64,000 bases of DNA, from NCBI GenBank assembly GCA_028023455.1, contig JAQFVV010006220.1:10125916-10189915 (forward strand), read 5' to 3'. Numbering within the stretch: position 1 is the first letter of the stretch; every line of letters begins with the position of its first letter. Positions 1-10,765 of the stretch are shown one piece after another. The position numbers were made by a program, and so were the translations under genes. This DNA comes from Epiperipatus broadwayi. Lineage: Eukaryota > Onychophora > Udeonychophora > Euonychophora > Peripatidae. Below the pieces are notes generated by a model. The model saw only the letters and a list, made by a program, of their open reading frames with translations. It ran no database searches and was not told the origin of the DNA.

Positions 1-468
1 ATCTTTCATTTGTTTACCAATTCTAGCATTAAAATCTCCCATAACAATTTTAAAATGTTGTTTACTTTGATCAAAAGCCTTTTGTACATCCATATAAAAA
101 TCTTCTACTACTTCATCACTGTGAGAACTTGTTGGGGCATAAACCTGAATTATCTGCATTTGATATCTGCTATTAAGTTGTATAACTAATCTTGCCACTC
201 TGTCTGATACACCATCAATCTCCACAATATTGTTCTTCCACTTTTTATTTATAATGAATCCTACTCCACTTGTATTTCCAATATTTGTGCCTTTATAATA
301 GAGCATATGTCCACTTTTTAAATCAATTGTCTCTTCACCTTTTCTCCTAACTTCACAAAGTCCAATAATATCCCATTTAATATAAGAGAGTTCTTCTTCT
401 AATTCTTGCAATCTTCCTTCACTTGAAAGTGATCTGCAGTTGTAAGTACCTAAATAAAAAGTCATCAT
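1..468 (-). CDS. Non-LTR retrotransposon endonuclease, partial (runs off left edge)
   Basis: An uninterrupted minus-strand reading frame of 156 codons starts at ATG 466-468 (a second ATG follows at once) and leaves the window at base 1. It reads as the N-terminal half of an apurinic-type endonuclease/exonuclease/phosphatase (EEP) domain, the enzyme that nicks target DNA for LINE retrotransposition. Visible landmarks in order are LGTYNCRSLSSEGRL near the start, LCEVRRKGEE (the conserved QE/CE metal-binding position), SGVGFIIN, VYAPTS and the catalytic block VMGDFNARIG near the edge. This arrangement is typical of RTE-like elements and of predicted proteins labelled craniofacial development protein 2-like. 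The frame has no stop or frameshift, so the copy may be young. The reverse transcriptase would lie to the left, outside the window. A domesticated host EEP protein is less likely. Confidence 0.85.
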   Translation of the reverse strand, partial: MMTFYLGTYNCRSLSSEGRLQELEEELSYIKWDIIGLCEVRRKGEETIDLKSGHMLYYKGTNIGNTSGVGFIINKKWKNNIVEIDGVSDRVARLVIQLNSRYQMQIIQVYAPTSSHSDEVVEDFYMDVQKAFDQSKQHFKIVMGDFNARIGKQMKD

Positions 469-590
469 CAAATGGCAGCCTGGGTCCACCTCCAGGATAT
501 TCTTAGCACCCTCCGCCTTCGGCCACCAACCGCTGCCTTGGTTGGTGACTTTACAGCCTCCTGGGATTAAGGGCCATAACATTCCTTATA
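469..590 (-). other. Putative 5' leader of the non-LTR element, with hairpin
   Basis: The roughly 120 bases upstream of the endonuclease start are much richer in G+C than their surroundings. They contain a perfect 8-bp stem, CACCAACC at 524-531 and GGTTGGTG at 540-547, around an 8-base loop. The composition changes back to ordinary AT-rich DNA after about 590, so this is probably the element's 5' UTR and insertion edge. That boundary is inferred. Confidence 0.4.
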
Positions 591-1689
591 CATATATTTA
601 TACATCAATAAAACAAATCAACACTTAGATAATCCCAATATTAATAACAATCAACAACCTCAATCTGTTGTCAAGGTAAACTCCTTTTAATAATACATAT
701 ATACACATTTCAATACTATCATCTGTCTATTTTTTTTAAACTCAATATTTAAATGAAAATTAATCTAATTTGTTGCCCAATATTTCAGTTATTTATTATG
801 GAGTTATTACTGATGATTATGCTATTCTTCTTAATTCAAGGAATGAACCACAAGAAATTTTTAATGCAACTTATAAAGACTGTACTAATTAATGTTCAAA
901 ACAAATGACAAGTGCTTTGTCAACCAGGAATAGGGGAAAGTCTTCAATAATCTTTAACTTGGATTAATTATCAACTTTAAAAATGTAAATCTTGATAGTT
1001 TTTTACATAGAAGGGAAGATTTGAATGTTGAACTGCAATACAGATTCTACTACTATATTTAACAAGTTAAAAGTAGAATATTTAAAAATAACATTAATAA
1101 CTATTTTTATTTAAGTCAATTGTATACAAAGATGTTATTGTGTCAAATTTGTTGTATGAAAGAGATGAATAAAATTCCTATTGATGTAAAATGAAAACAT
1201 TAAAATAAATCTATTTAAGGGTGCTTCCATAATTATGTGCATTAATATAATTGATTTTTGCATGAAATGAAATTTAAAAATATTTATTATTTAAATCCTT
1301 AAATGTATTTTCAGTGCAAAGCATATTATTGAAAAATACATGTTAAAACATTGCAAATGAATCTTATATTCTTGAAATCAAAATACAATCCAAAAACAAT
1401 GGAATAAAATAAGATTCTAAGAAGATAAAAGAGATATGGTTTATTAATAGTGCAGACTAATTGATGAATTAAAAATACAATGATGTTCAATTAAATGTGA
1501 TTTGGAGCATGTGCAAATAAATATATATTGCTGTTTTCTATAAGTACATTTAATGGTCAAACTTATTATTTTGGAATTCATTTATTGAAGAAATCAATCT
1601 GCACTTAAAATGCATTTAAAGATTTAATTGATAAGTCTATTAATACATCTGCTTTGGTTTAGACATATAAAATTAATGAATACAACAAT
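591..1689. other. AT-rich DNA, nothing recognised
   Basis: No open frame of note, tRNA-like promoter, or repeat shared with the rest of the window was seen here. Confidence 0.5.
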
Positions 1690-1873
1690 TGTGTTTTCCT
1701 GAAGGTTTGTAATAACGGTGATTTAATTGTATTTATATATTGGATTATTTCCAGCAACTAATATAAGTATTGAATGTGTTTAGAAAAATTTAACCATATT
1801 TAAATATTTCAAATACATTCAAATGTTAGGTGTTATATTAGATGATAGAAATTGTCCAATATCAAAATACAAC
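1690..1873. repeat. Two head-to-head fragments of the tRNA-headed unit's 3' tail
   Basis: Bases 1690-1790 are the reverse complement of the tail also seen at 8011-8100. Shared words are TTTCCTGAAGGTTTGT, ATTTATATATTGGA and CATTCAATACTTATATTAG (read on the minus strand). Bases 1812-1873 carry part of the same tail in plus orientation (ATTAGATGATAGAAATTGTCC). The two fragments diverge from a short AT-rich spacer and form an imperfect palindrome. No A or B box is present, so both are 5'-truncated. Confidence 0.65.
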
Positions 1874-1879
1874 TAATGT

Positions 1880-3783
1880 CTTAAAAAAGTATTTTATATA
1901 AACTGAACATTATTTTCATTATAGAAATTACTTTTATGATATTCATAAAGATTATCTTTGATTCTAAGGAGAATATAGTTGATACTGACCTAATGAAGAG
2001 CTGCATTGAGACAAGATATAAAATCTTTAATAAAAATTATTGGAGAAGATATTAAAAAACAGCATTGCAGGTTATCAAATAAATAGACTAATTAAGATTA
2101 AATATATAAAATGAATAGACACATTTGTGTTTCAAGGTTTGGTTTGTATAATCGTTGCACAATTCAACTTTTAATTTCTGTTTTATGTCTTCTTCTCTAT
2201 CCTTTTTTTAAAATCTGGAATTTGAGTAGTTATAACTGTTTATGAATTATTTCCAATGAATGATGTTATTTGCAAACATCCATATAGTTCCAACAACTAA
2301 AAGCACATATTCTAGGTTTAAAAAGGGATTTTTAAAAATTAAATTAGTAGCTGATATAAAAGAATAAATATTATAATATTATTAGCTGAATATATATCAA
2401 TATATATGACCACCCACAGCATGAATATATGAAATATTTAATAGCTTATATTATAATCCTAATTGCTTTGCTTCATTATGTTAATTATCATCAAAAGATA
2501 TTCTTAAAAACTCAAAAAAAAAAAAAAAAAAAGAGAGAGAGAGAAAAGAGAGAGAGAAGAGAGAGAGAAAAGAGAGAGAAAGGAATCAAAAATTAAGGTA
2601 AGCATTATGTTTATAGTCTGGCCCAGATACTAGAATAAATGGTGACAAAGAAATATTAAACTATAACCAATAACATTACAATGTTGAAAGAAAAAGCTTA
2701 ACTAATCAGTCAATACCACTTGTTAGTGCATTTAATTACTGATTATGGCACTAATGATAAAGAACTGTTCTTATTTTCTCATATATTGTGTAAACTGGAG
2801 AGATAAATGTGTTATTATAAGCATCACATGATTCCCTTACTATACATTTAACATCTGCCTTGACAAGAGTAATTTGTTCTATAACATTCTACTCTAGTTC
2901 TATCTATATAAGTAAGTATGAATAGCCAATAGATAGCAGTTAGCTTTGTCAAAAAGATCCCTAAATTAGTTTCTGGCTATTGGTTTTATAAGAGTGGAAA
3001 ACTAGATTGAAATATTCATTCAGGAAAATATTCTTTCTGTTGTGTTATTCAAGCTAATGACTTGAAAATTTTAAACATCCTAAGTTTTGAAATCAAGTCA
3101 ACCTATCAAACCAGTGAAGTGAATATCATAATATGTACTAATATTTTAATGATCTCGGGTAATACTCTCTCTTAGTATATATTATTCTATTGCAATGGTA
3201 TAGCTAGAAGTTTTAGACCTCTAAGCAAAATTCCAAAAAAAACAAACAAACAAACAGCTTTTTAAAATATTTATTACATATACCTTAATAGTTTTTGTAT
3301 ATAAAATAAAAGGGCATCTGAGACCAAGGGAATCATAAGCATTGCTGTAAGTTTGCTTCATGCTAACTAAACCATTGCCTTGTTATTAAAAGATTAAAAC
3401 ATCCACAGTTAGGCTGTAAGCAAGATCATTAAAATATATAATTGTTGATCTATTGTCATATTTATATTAATGCACTATCTGTCGATAAAGCTGCTTTCTA
3501 AATATAAATAATCTAATGCTGCATATTAACAAAGGCAACACTAGAAACTAGTTTTTGGAGGTAAAAAAAAACCATATACATTATTCAATATTAGAAATTT
3601 TTACTACCTAATTTTTAGTTAGATAATTGTTTTCTTATTTTTGATTCATTAATTTTGTAAAAAACAAACAAACATATTCTATAAATGTTGACATTTAACA
3701 AATAAAACCTAAAAAAAAAAAATCAAAACAACGCTAGAATAATTTACATTTAATATTGAGTTAATTCTTTTGTTAATGCTAAT
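1880..3783. other. AT-rich DNA downstream of the GAREM-like gene
   Basis: Contains one microsatellite, listed separately, and probably the 3' UTR of the minus-strand gene that ends at 3784. A minus-strand AATAAA occurs at 3270-3275, but I cannot show it is used. Nothing else recognised. Confidence 0.4.
2510..2582. repeat. Poly(A) plus (GA)n microsatellite
   Basis: A run of about 20 A residues passes into interrupted GA repeats (GAGAGAGAGAAAAGAGAGAGAG and variants, shortened here). An A-run continuing into simple repeats can mark the tail of an old retro-insertion, but no element body was recognised on either side. Confidence 0.85.
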
Positions 3784-4395
3784 TTAATCTATATCATTTT
3801 GTGTGAATAAGGTAGATTTTAGAGAACGTCTAGGTCTCCAACCATTGATAAAAGAGTAAATTTGTTGAGCAAAAAATTCATTTAGACAAAAGGGTTCCAT
3901 TGTTAACATTTTTTCATTCATTTGTTTTAAACGCACTCCATCTATTCCAAGGCTTGTAAAAGTTTTGATTTTATCATCGCTAACCTTCGACAATTCTAGA
4001 AAGCGTTCAATATCTTCCACAGTAAGATTGTTCCAGTCTATATCAATAGGGATATCATCTAACCGTTGTATTTCTTTGCCAAAAACACAATTATCATCAC
4101 TTTCTAATGTAGAAAAATGTTGAACTGATGGTGTCTTAGTTCTGTTAATTAAAACTTCCTGTTTCATGATGGCCATGTCCTTAATAGATATCGGCTTTAC
4201 TCGCGGCATAAGAGGGATTTCAGGTAAGCTTTTCTGAGGTAAAACTTGAGCTATATCTTTCTTCTTTAAAGATGTACTAGGAAATGTCTTTTGTTTAATA
4301 AATGGTTTTTGACCAGGCGGTGGCAATTTAGGTGGAATAATTTTAGTGATATTATTACTGTTTGCCGAAGAAGTGTTTTCTTTAATACTTACATT
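3784..4395 (-). CDS. GAREM: GAREM-like adaptor, terminal exon with SAM domain
   Basis: Read on the minus strand, a T-rich tract and TAG acceptor (bases 4397-4396) open an exon of 203 codons ending in TAA at 3784-3786. The first half is low-complexity and proline/lysine rich (KIIPPKLPPPGQKPF; IPLMPRVKP), as expected for a docking linker. The last ~80 residues form a sterile-alpha-motif-like domain: WNNLTVEDIERFLELSKVS, then LGIDGVRLKQMNEKML, then YSFINGWRPRR close to the end. This order and the terminal INGWRP motif match what I recall of the C-terminal SAM of vertebrate GAREM, a GRB2-binding adaptor in EGF receptor/MAPK signalling. The exon reads in phase 0 from its acceptor. The catalogue name rests on this domain alone; another SAM-tailed adaptor is possible. 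Confidence 0.72.
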   Translation of the reverse strand, partial: NVSIKENTSSANSNNITKIIPPKLPPPGQKPFIKQKTFPSTSLKKKDIAQVLPQKSLPEIPLMPRVKPISIKDMAIMKQEVLINRTKTPSVQHFSTLESDDNCVFGKEIQRLDDIPIDIDWNNLTVEDIERFLELSKVSDDKIKTFTSLGIDGVRLKQMNEKMLTMEPFCLNEFFAQQIYSFINGWRPRRSLKSTLFTQNDID

Positions 4396-5114
4396 CTAAA
4401 AAAAAAAAAAAGTGAATATAATTAATGTGAAAACATTAATTCATATTTATTAAAAAAATATTGTAATTTATTTATTTGACAAAATATATGTATGAATCCA
4501 GGCAAGGATAAACAAAAAATACTAAATAATTTTTGCCTATTCTTATCAAATTTAAATCACACCCCCACATATATATATATGAAAAAAATATTAGAAAATA
4601 GTAATATGAGCTTTATAGAATATACATATAAAAATAAATTAGCTTTTAAATAGCCCATTACAAGTCAAAAATGAACAATATTGAGGATTTGAGTAGTTTT
4701 TCATTCTTGTTTATCCACTAAGAATAATAAGATATCTATCTATTTACTGAGCAATATTGGATGGTTTTCTTACTTGAATTTTTCCCTGAATAAATGAATT
4801 AAATTATATTAACATCAGATATAAAATTCCCAGCATTAATAATCAATAAATCTTTCTCACAGTAGCCAAAAACCAGGATTAGATATCCTGTTATTCTAAA
4901 ATAATATAATAATTCAAAGAAAAATATCTAAATAAATTTGACGCTATTAATTTTTAAAAAGGAATTTGTTTCTAAATCGATAACATAATTTATCTTACTT
5001 AATAATATTCTGTACCGTTAACGAAATTATTTAAAATAAACTTCAAAATATAAATTGTATTTAGATATTGGACTATCCCCATAATCTAATATAAATTCTA
5101 CAGACTGTTATCTT
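4396..5114 (-). other. Start of the large GAREM-like intron (3' side)
   Basis: AT-rich sequence directly upstream of the terminal exon. It includes a (TA)n stretch near 4565-4580. Nothing else recognised. Confidence 0.5.
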
Positions 5115-5419
5115 TGTCAGTGTGACTCAGTTGGTTAGAGCGTTACCTTAAGATTCGATATTCAAGAATTTAAAGGGCCCAGGTTCGATTCCTATGCGAA
5201 TACTGTCATTGGTCAAGTCATCAATACCTAAAGATGAGGCGAGAATAATACCGCTTGAAACGTTGTGCACACACTAATCTGTAGGCTATTACGATCAGCT
5301 GAATGTATTTGGAAAATTTAAATAAAGTTAAATTTTTCTAAAGACATTCAATACTTATATTAGATGAGGGAAATAGTCCAATATATAAATACCACTATCA
5401 CAAACCTTCAGGAAAACAT
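5115..5419 (+). mobile_element. tRNA-headed SINE-like unit, copy A
   Basis: A tRNA-like head carries a near-consensus RNA polymerase III A box (TGACTCAGTTGG, 5123-5134) and a consensus B box (GGTTCGATTCC, 5182-5192). It is followed by a body with GCTTGAAACGTTGTGC, then a tail, CATTCAATACTTATATTAG, ending in CACAAACCTTCAGGAAAAC. The same order recurs at 7835-8100 and 12070-12462. Copy A lies just upstream of the Penelope-like element in the same orientation. It is either an independent SINE or the left pseudo-LTR of that element. The head is not a functional tRNA gene: the acceptor and anticodon arms do not form. Confidence 0.75.
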
Positions 5420-5589
5420 TAAGTATTTGGTATGGACCAGATACTATATCAAACTTTAGACTATGAAAAATTATGTCTAAACAGGCCAAAGTAGAAAATC
5501 ATTTCTCTGAAAAGTGCTCAGCCATATAATTCTTTTCTAATAATAGTAAGCTTCACTTTTTTGCATAAAGCACAATTTAAAGCTTAACT

Positions 5590-7555
5590 TGTTTATGAAA
5601 ATGTAAATTTGAAGGGATAATTCCTAAAGGTTTGCAACTAAAGCCTCCAATTCAATCCCAGAAATTGGAAAAGTATTCAGGGAGCAAGCAAGTGAAGCTC
5701 TGTTAAAAGAAAGAATAACCGTTCAAAGGTTTTCCAAGTATTAAACATTGTATTAAAAATGCAATTACTGATAAAGACTTTATAAGAGTTTCTCAAGCAG
5801 TAAGAAATCATATTCTACATTAAATGGAAACATAAAAGAATGACAAAAGAAAAAATTTGCTAACATTCATGGGCATATCAAAAATCATAATGTACCAATC
5901 AGTGTATCAGCTTCATCTGTTAAAAACTTCAGTTCCAAATATCTAATAGATGCTGAAATTTCTATTCTTGAAAAAGAATTAAACTTTCCCATAGCATCAT
6001 CCAATATTCATTTATTAGATATAATGGCAGCCACTAAGGAAGGTCACTCAAAATTGTTTTTTTAAAAAGCAATAAAAATTGAAATCAATCATATCCTATA
6101 ATGAAAGAAAAGCAATTAAATCTCTCAAAATAGATAAATCTATAATTATTTTCCCTGCTAACAAAGGTAATGCAACAGTTCTAATTAATACAACTGATTA
6201 TGGCAACAAAATACAAGACTCTTCCAGCAAGGCAATACAGAAAAGTGGCAAAAAATCCGATACCGAGTACAGAAACAAAATTACAAGCATTACTCAGAAA
6301 AGCATCACAGGTATTTCAGTGTGATTCAGAAAAAATTAAACTAACATCATAATTCAGCTTATGGGTTATTTCAAATCCATAAGGATTATGTTCCATTAAG
6401 ACCTATTGTTAGTTCTAGAAATTCACCTTGCCAAAATTTGTCAAGATTTCTGCTCAAAGTTCTTACTCCTTTGCATACAAGACCCAATCCTTTGATGTCA
6501 GGGATTTTAGACACTTTTTAGAATTAATCAAGAACATAAAAAATTCAAAGAACTGACTTACTGGTAAGCTTTGATGTGGAAAGTTTATTCACAAATGTAT
6601 CATGTGAAGAAACGCTTGTCTATTGTAAGAAAAAGATTAAATGGTGATAATAAACTTACAAACCAGAAGCAACTCTTCATATTGATAGTATAATAGAACT
6701 ATTAACATTCTGTATAAAAACAACCTACTTTCAATATAACACAGAATTCTAATAACAAAATCAAAGAATGGCTATCGGCTCATCACTGTCACCCCTGATT
6801 AGCAATATTTACGTGGCAGAATATGAAAAGTCAGCCATAAAGACTACTCTATTCAGTTTCACTATGTAGATAATACATTTGTTGTATGGCCACATGGTGA
6901 AGCATTATTACAAACTTTATGGAAACACATCAACAACATATCTCCTTCAATTAGATTCACAATAGAGTCAGAACAAGAACAAAATTAGCATTGACTCCCT
7001 CATGGCAAAATCAAAACAACACTTTATAGAAAACCTACACATACAGGAAAATATTTAGCCTACATATCCAATCACACCAGAAACACAAAACATTGAGTTA
7101 TACTATCACTATAAAATAGAGCAAAAGAAGGTTGTTCAGAAACCAGAAATTAAAAAGAAAGATCTATATAGAACAAGTTTTTAAGAGAAATGGTTATCCA
7201 TTAACCTGTTATTAAGAAAACCTTAAATGGACAACAACAAAAAACCATCAAAATAAAATAAAATATTGGTACTGTAGTATACACATACATACCAAAAATA
7301 GCAGACAAATTAAGAAAAATCTGCAATCAGTATAACATCAGAACAGCTTTCCAAAGCCATACCACACTATGAATAATTGTAACATCCACAAAGTCTAAAC
7401 TTGAAGTGCTAAAAAGAAAAAAGCTGCATCTATGAAATACCACGGGAATATGAAAGAATCTACATTGGTGAGACTTGTTGTCCCATTAAAAAGTCATTGC
7501 AAATACACAAAGTGATGATTAGAAGAGAGAAAACTGATGTATCTAAGGTATCAGA

Positions 7556-7606
<51 letters not shown>

Positions 7607-7800
7607 AACATATATTAAATATATATATATATATATAACAATGAACATATGTTCAATTGGGAAAATACAAAAATATTGGATAGAGAAGAAAAGGTACAAA
7701 AAAAGAAATTTCAAAGAAGCTGTTCACATGCCAATGATGAATAACCCCATAAGTCCACCTAGAGTGCCTATACATAATGAATGGAAATGATTAATCAACT
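5590..7800 (+). mobile_element. Penelope-like retroelement, degenerate (RT plus GIY-YIG)
   Basis: Plus-strand reading in shifting frames gives Penelope-type blocks in the right order. An N-terminal region at about 5919-6030 includes ILEKELNFPIASSNIHLLD. ERKAIKSLKIDKSIIIFPAN lies near 6100, with YVPLRPIVSSRNSPC near 6385. RT motif A is SFDVESLFTNVS near 6570, motif B is GSSLSPLISNIYVAEYE near 6776, and motif C is YVDN at 6864-6875, where the family has YVDD. A C-terminal GIY-YIG-type block, ERIYIGETCCPIK, starts near 7455. Many stops and frameshifts interrupt it, and the second catalytic aspartate is changed to asparagine, so it is dead. A (TA)n expansion sits inside the GIY-YIG region. Live members encode a reverse transcriptase with an endonuclease for target-primed integration. 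It lies in the GAREM-like intron, between tRNA-headed units A and B. Confidence 0.85.
7555..7640. repeat. (TA)n microsatellite inside the Penelope-like element
   Basis: An almost pure TA array, interrupted around 7600-7620, is inserted in the GIY-YIG coding remnant. It splits the frame and creates a spurious minus-strand frame rich in Ile and Tyr. Confidence 0.9.
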
Positions 7801-7834
7801 CTGCCTTTAGGAAAAAGTCATTTCTTGTTTTCTT

Positions 7835-8100
7835 TGGCAGAATGGCTCAGTTGGTCAGAACATTACATTAAAATTCAATATTCAAGAATCTAAGAAACCA
7901 GGTTTGATTCCCATGCTTGTACTGTCACTCCTTGAAATGTTGCACATATACTAACCTGTGCTATTACTAACAATTGAATGTATTTAGAATATTTAAATAA
8001 ATTTTTTTAAAAGACATTCAATATTTATATTGGATGATGGAAATAGTCGAATATATAAATACAGCTAAAATACCATCATCACAAACCTTCAGGAAAACAC
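7835..8100 (+). mobile_element. tRNA-headed SINE-like unit, copy B
   Basis: It starts about 35 bases after the end of the Penelope coding remnant. The A box TGGCTCAGTTGG (7843-7854) fits consensus; the B box GGTTTGATTCC (7901-7911) has one change. Relative to copies A and C, part of the body before GAAATGTTGCACATATACT is deleted. The tail matches copy A: CATTCAATATTTATATTGG, then CACAAACCTTCAGGAAAAC. With copy A it brackets the Penelope element in direct orientation. Confidence 0.75.
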
Positions 8101-8432
8101 TTCAAAATAGAAAAATCTAAAAAATCAGATCAAGGTGCAATTTTATTAAGATGAAATGAACTACATTAATTTATATTTATATATAAACTTTGCAATAAAC
8201 TTTTAAAAATAGAATTTATTAGTAAAAGTGAAACATTGTTATTTTAGAAAACATTATTAATATGTACATATCACCCATCATTCTTGTCATAAATTAAATC
8301 TTCTATATAAAATCTTAAATTTAGAATTTAACTATTAATAATTATTTTTTATTCAATAACAATTTCCCTCAGACTTTTATTTTTTTTTAATAACTCATCC
8401 TATTTCCATAGGAATTGCTATAATTATTATTT

Positions 8433-9340
8433 ATAAGTAGAGGGATTTGAACTCAGGACTTTTTATTCTATTTCATTCTCTGTTCTCTTTCAAATAACCA
8501 ATAATCATGACTACACATGTGAAAAAGATAACTGATTCCCAATACACACTCATCAATCAGGCCAGATCATAATCTCCCACACATATATACAATCAGTGCT
8601 TGGTTTATATTAAGATAGCAATTCCTTAAATTTTACTCAACAAGCTTCAATTCTCACTCTTTAAACTATTCAACCATCCATTTCATTGAAAAATAAACAA
8701 TGAAACCTTCAAAGCCCTTATTGGATTTGATATTGTAGTCATACCCATGTAAACATCACATCAATCTAACCCATCATACTACCAGACCAATACATATACA
8801 TATATTAAGAAAAGAATGATGGCTGAACTTATACTATGATGTAATCCATTTCAAAGGCAATATGTAATTTGCTTATATTGAATGTTTTTTTATATAAGTA
8901 CAGAGATTTGATCTTAGGATTTTTCACTATATTCATTCTTTACTCCATCTCAAGCAAGTAATATACCTGACCAAATACATATGAAAAAAATTAATGATCC
9001 CCATTATACATATTTTGTGCAGAACCAGAACTCATCAGTTGGATCAGATCATAATCTCCCATGCATTTATACAACTGGTGCTAAGATAGCAATTCCTTAA
9101 ACTTTACTGGACAGGCTACAATCATCTCACATTTTTAACTATTCAATCATCCATTTCATTGAAAAACCAATAGAATTCTTGGCATTGATACCAAGAACTA
9201 TTAAGTTGTATCACTATAAGCCATGAATATGATATATATATGTATGTTATATTGAAATCATGCTGGGCAATAATAAAGCTGACTATTTTTTTTAAACTAT
9301 TTTTTTTGTGGACATTTTCATTAATAGTCATGAATTATTT
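8433..9340 (+). repeat. Tandem pair of a ~450-bp noncoding repeat
   Basis: Two diverged copies are offset by about 461 bases. Both begin ATAAGTA.AG.GATTTGA (8433 and 8894). Both contain CAGATCATAATCTCCCA, then AAGATAGCAATTCCTTAAA, then CATCCATTTCATTGAAAAA. The B-box-like word on the complementary strand (TGAGTTCAAATCC in copy 1) may indicate distant tRNA ancestry, but no A box pairs with it convincingly. A third copy, inverted, is the insertion at 11110-11555, so the unit length of about 450 bases is supported twice. No coding capacity. Confidence 0.7.
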
Positions 9341-10664
9341 GTTTTGTAACTTTTATTATCATGTGACCTTTAATTAATTAGTTTATATCTTAAAAGTGAA
9401 ATTGTTTCTTATCATTATGTCACTGTTTTTGTTTTGTATTTTTATTTAATTTCATAAAATAAAATACAAATCTTGTCTCAACATATTTAAAAATTTCAAT
9501 ATCAGAACAAATATAGCCTTTCCTCACTTCAATTCTAATATGTTTCTATCACTAGTTTCTTTATTTCTAAAATTAATTTTAAAACAAAGCCAAATAAACT
9601 GTGAGCAATTAAGCATATATGTTATAAGCACAATAATTTACATGAGACATAAACAATATTATAAATGCAAAATTTAGATTATTTTGTTACTGTACAATTA
9701 TTCAAATTGAAATATAAAGATATGTCTTTAAAAAAAAAAACTTACATGAGAGTCTTGGGTTTTCATATCTTTTACACATTATTAACAATGTTCACTACTG
9801 CTTAAAAATCAATGATTCTTTTCCACATCTTTTTGTTTGCAAGATCTTGCTTAATTATAGTTATATTTTTTAAATTTAATTTTTCTCTATTTAAATTCCT
9901 CAACTCAAATTATAAGAAGTTTTGGTTTAGATTTCTTACTGGCAACATTAGTTTTACTTTGGAAGTTTTTAAAAGTGAATTGGAAAGTTTTATCTTTAGC
10001 TGTTTAAATTAATTTGCTTTACTATAGCACAAAAAATCTTTTATCTTTAAAATAGGGTTTCCATATTTCCACAGGGCCTAACTGGAACACATGACAAAAA
10101 AAAAAATTCATTGCAGATTACTATATTTCAATACAAAATAAATAAAATCACAAAACATATAATCACATTTACATTACTAAAAATATAATCATTTCATAAT
10201 ATAAATAAGAGCAAAAGACACTTGTTTATATACAAAGATTATCTATCAAAACAAAATCACAAATTGAAATTATTTATCACTAAGATATCAAAATACTGGG
10301 TAGCCACTTCCGTTTGGGGAAAATTACTAATTAACCAATCAAAAAATTAATTATAAAATATTAAATGAATATATATATATATATTAATTTAAAATAAATA
10401 TAAAAAGAAACAATTAAAAATAAAGTTAAAATTAAAGATTAAAAAATAAAAATAAAAGTTATAATAAAAATGAGTGGAAAAACTGGAACAATTTACTGTC
10501 CCCGAAGGAATATGTCAGGACAAAAGATATAAAACTAGGATAAATCTGAGAAAACTGGGATGTATAGACAGCCTACTTTGAAGTTAATTTTGAAAACTTA
10601 AATTTAACTGACAGCTGGCACAATTTTCAAGATTCAGATATTTATCAGAAAAGGTCTACAGTTT
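9341..10664. other. AT-rich intronic DNA, nothing recognised
   Basis: Short frames here have low-complexity Phe/Ile/Leu composition and no family resemblance. Short homopolymer and (TA)n runs occur, for example near 10370. Confidence 0.5.
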
Positions 10665-10765
10665 GTCAAGTCTTGGTGGTCGAGAGGTCAGCGACAGCTG
10701 CTTTACAAGCAGTTATCCTGGGTTAGCGGATTCACTTCCCGGCTGATGCTATGACACATGAAAAA
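10665..10765 (+). mobile_element. Short tRNA-derived SINE with target-site duplication
   Basis: About 100 bases from GTCAAGTCTTGGTGGTCGAG to TGACACATG plus a short A-run. The A-box-like TGGTCGAGAGG and B-box-like GGATTCACTTCC are spaced as in a class II (Ser/Leu-like) tRNA. The insertion is flanked by the perfect duplication AAAAGGTCTACAGTTT at 10649-10664 and 10766-10781. A second copy, inverted, is at 52627-52729 and shares the GTCAAGT start and TGACACATG end. There is no extra body, so the element is essentially a tRNA-like head with an A tail. Confidence 0.85.

Noticed and set aside
5123-5192. Candidate tRNA genes at the three A/B-box heads (also 7843, 12077)
   Set aside because: The acceptor and anticodon arms do not pair and the sequence continues into a shared repeat body, so these are SINE-type heads.
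7460-7714. 84-codon minus-strand frame rich in Ile and Tyr
   Set aside because: Created by the (TA)n microsatellite inside the Penelope element.
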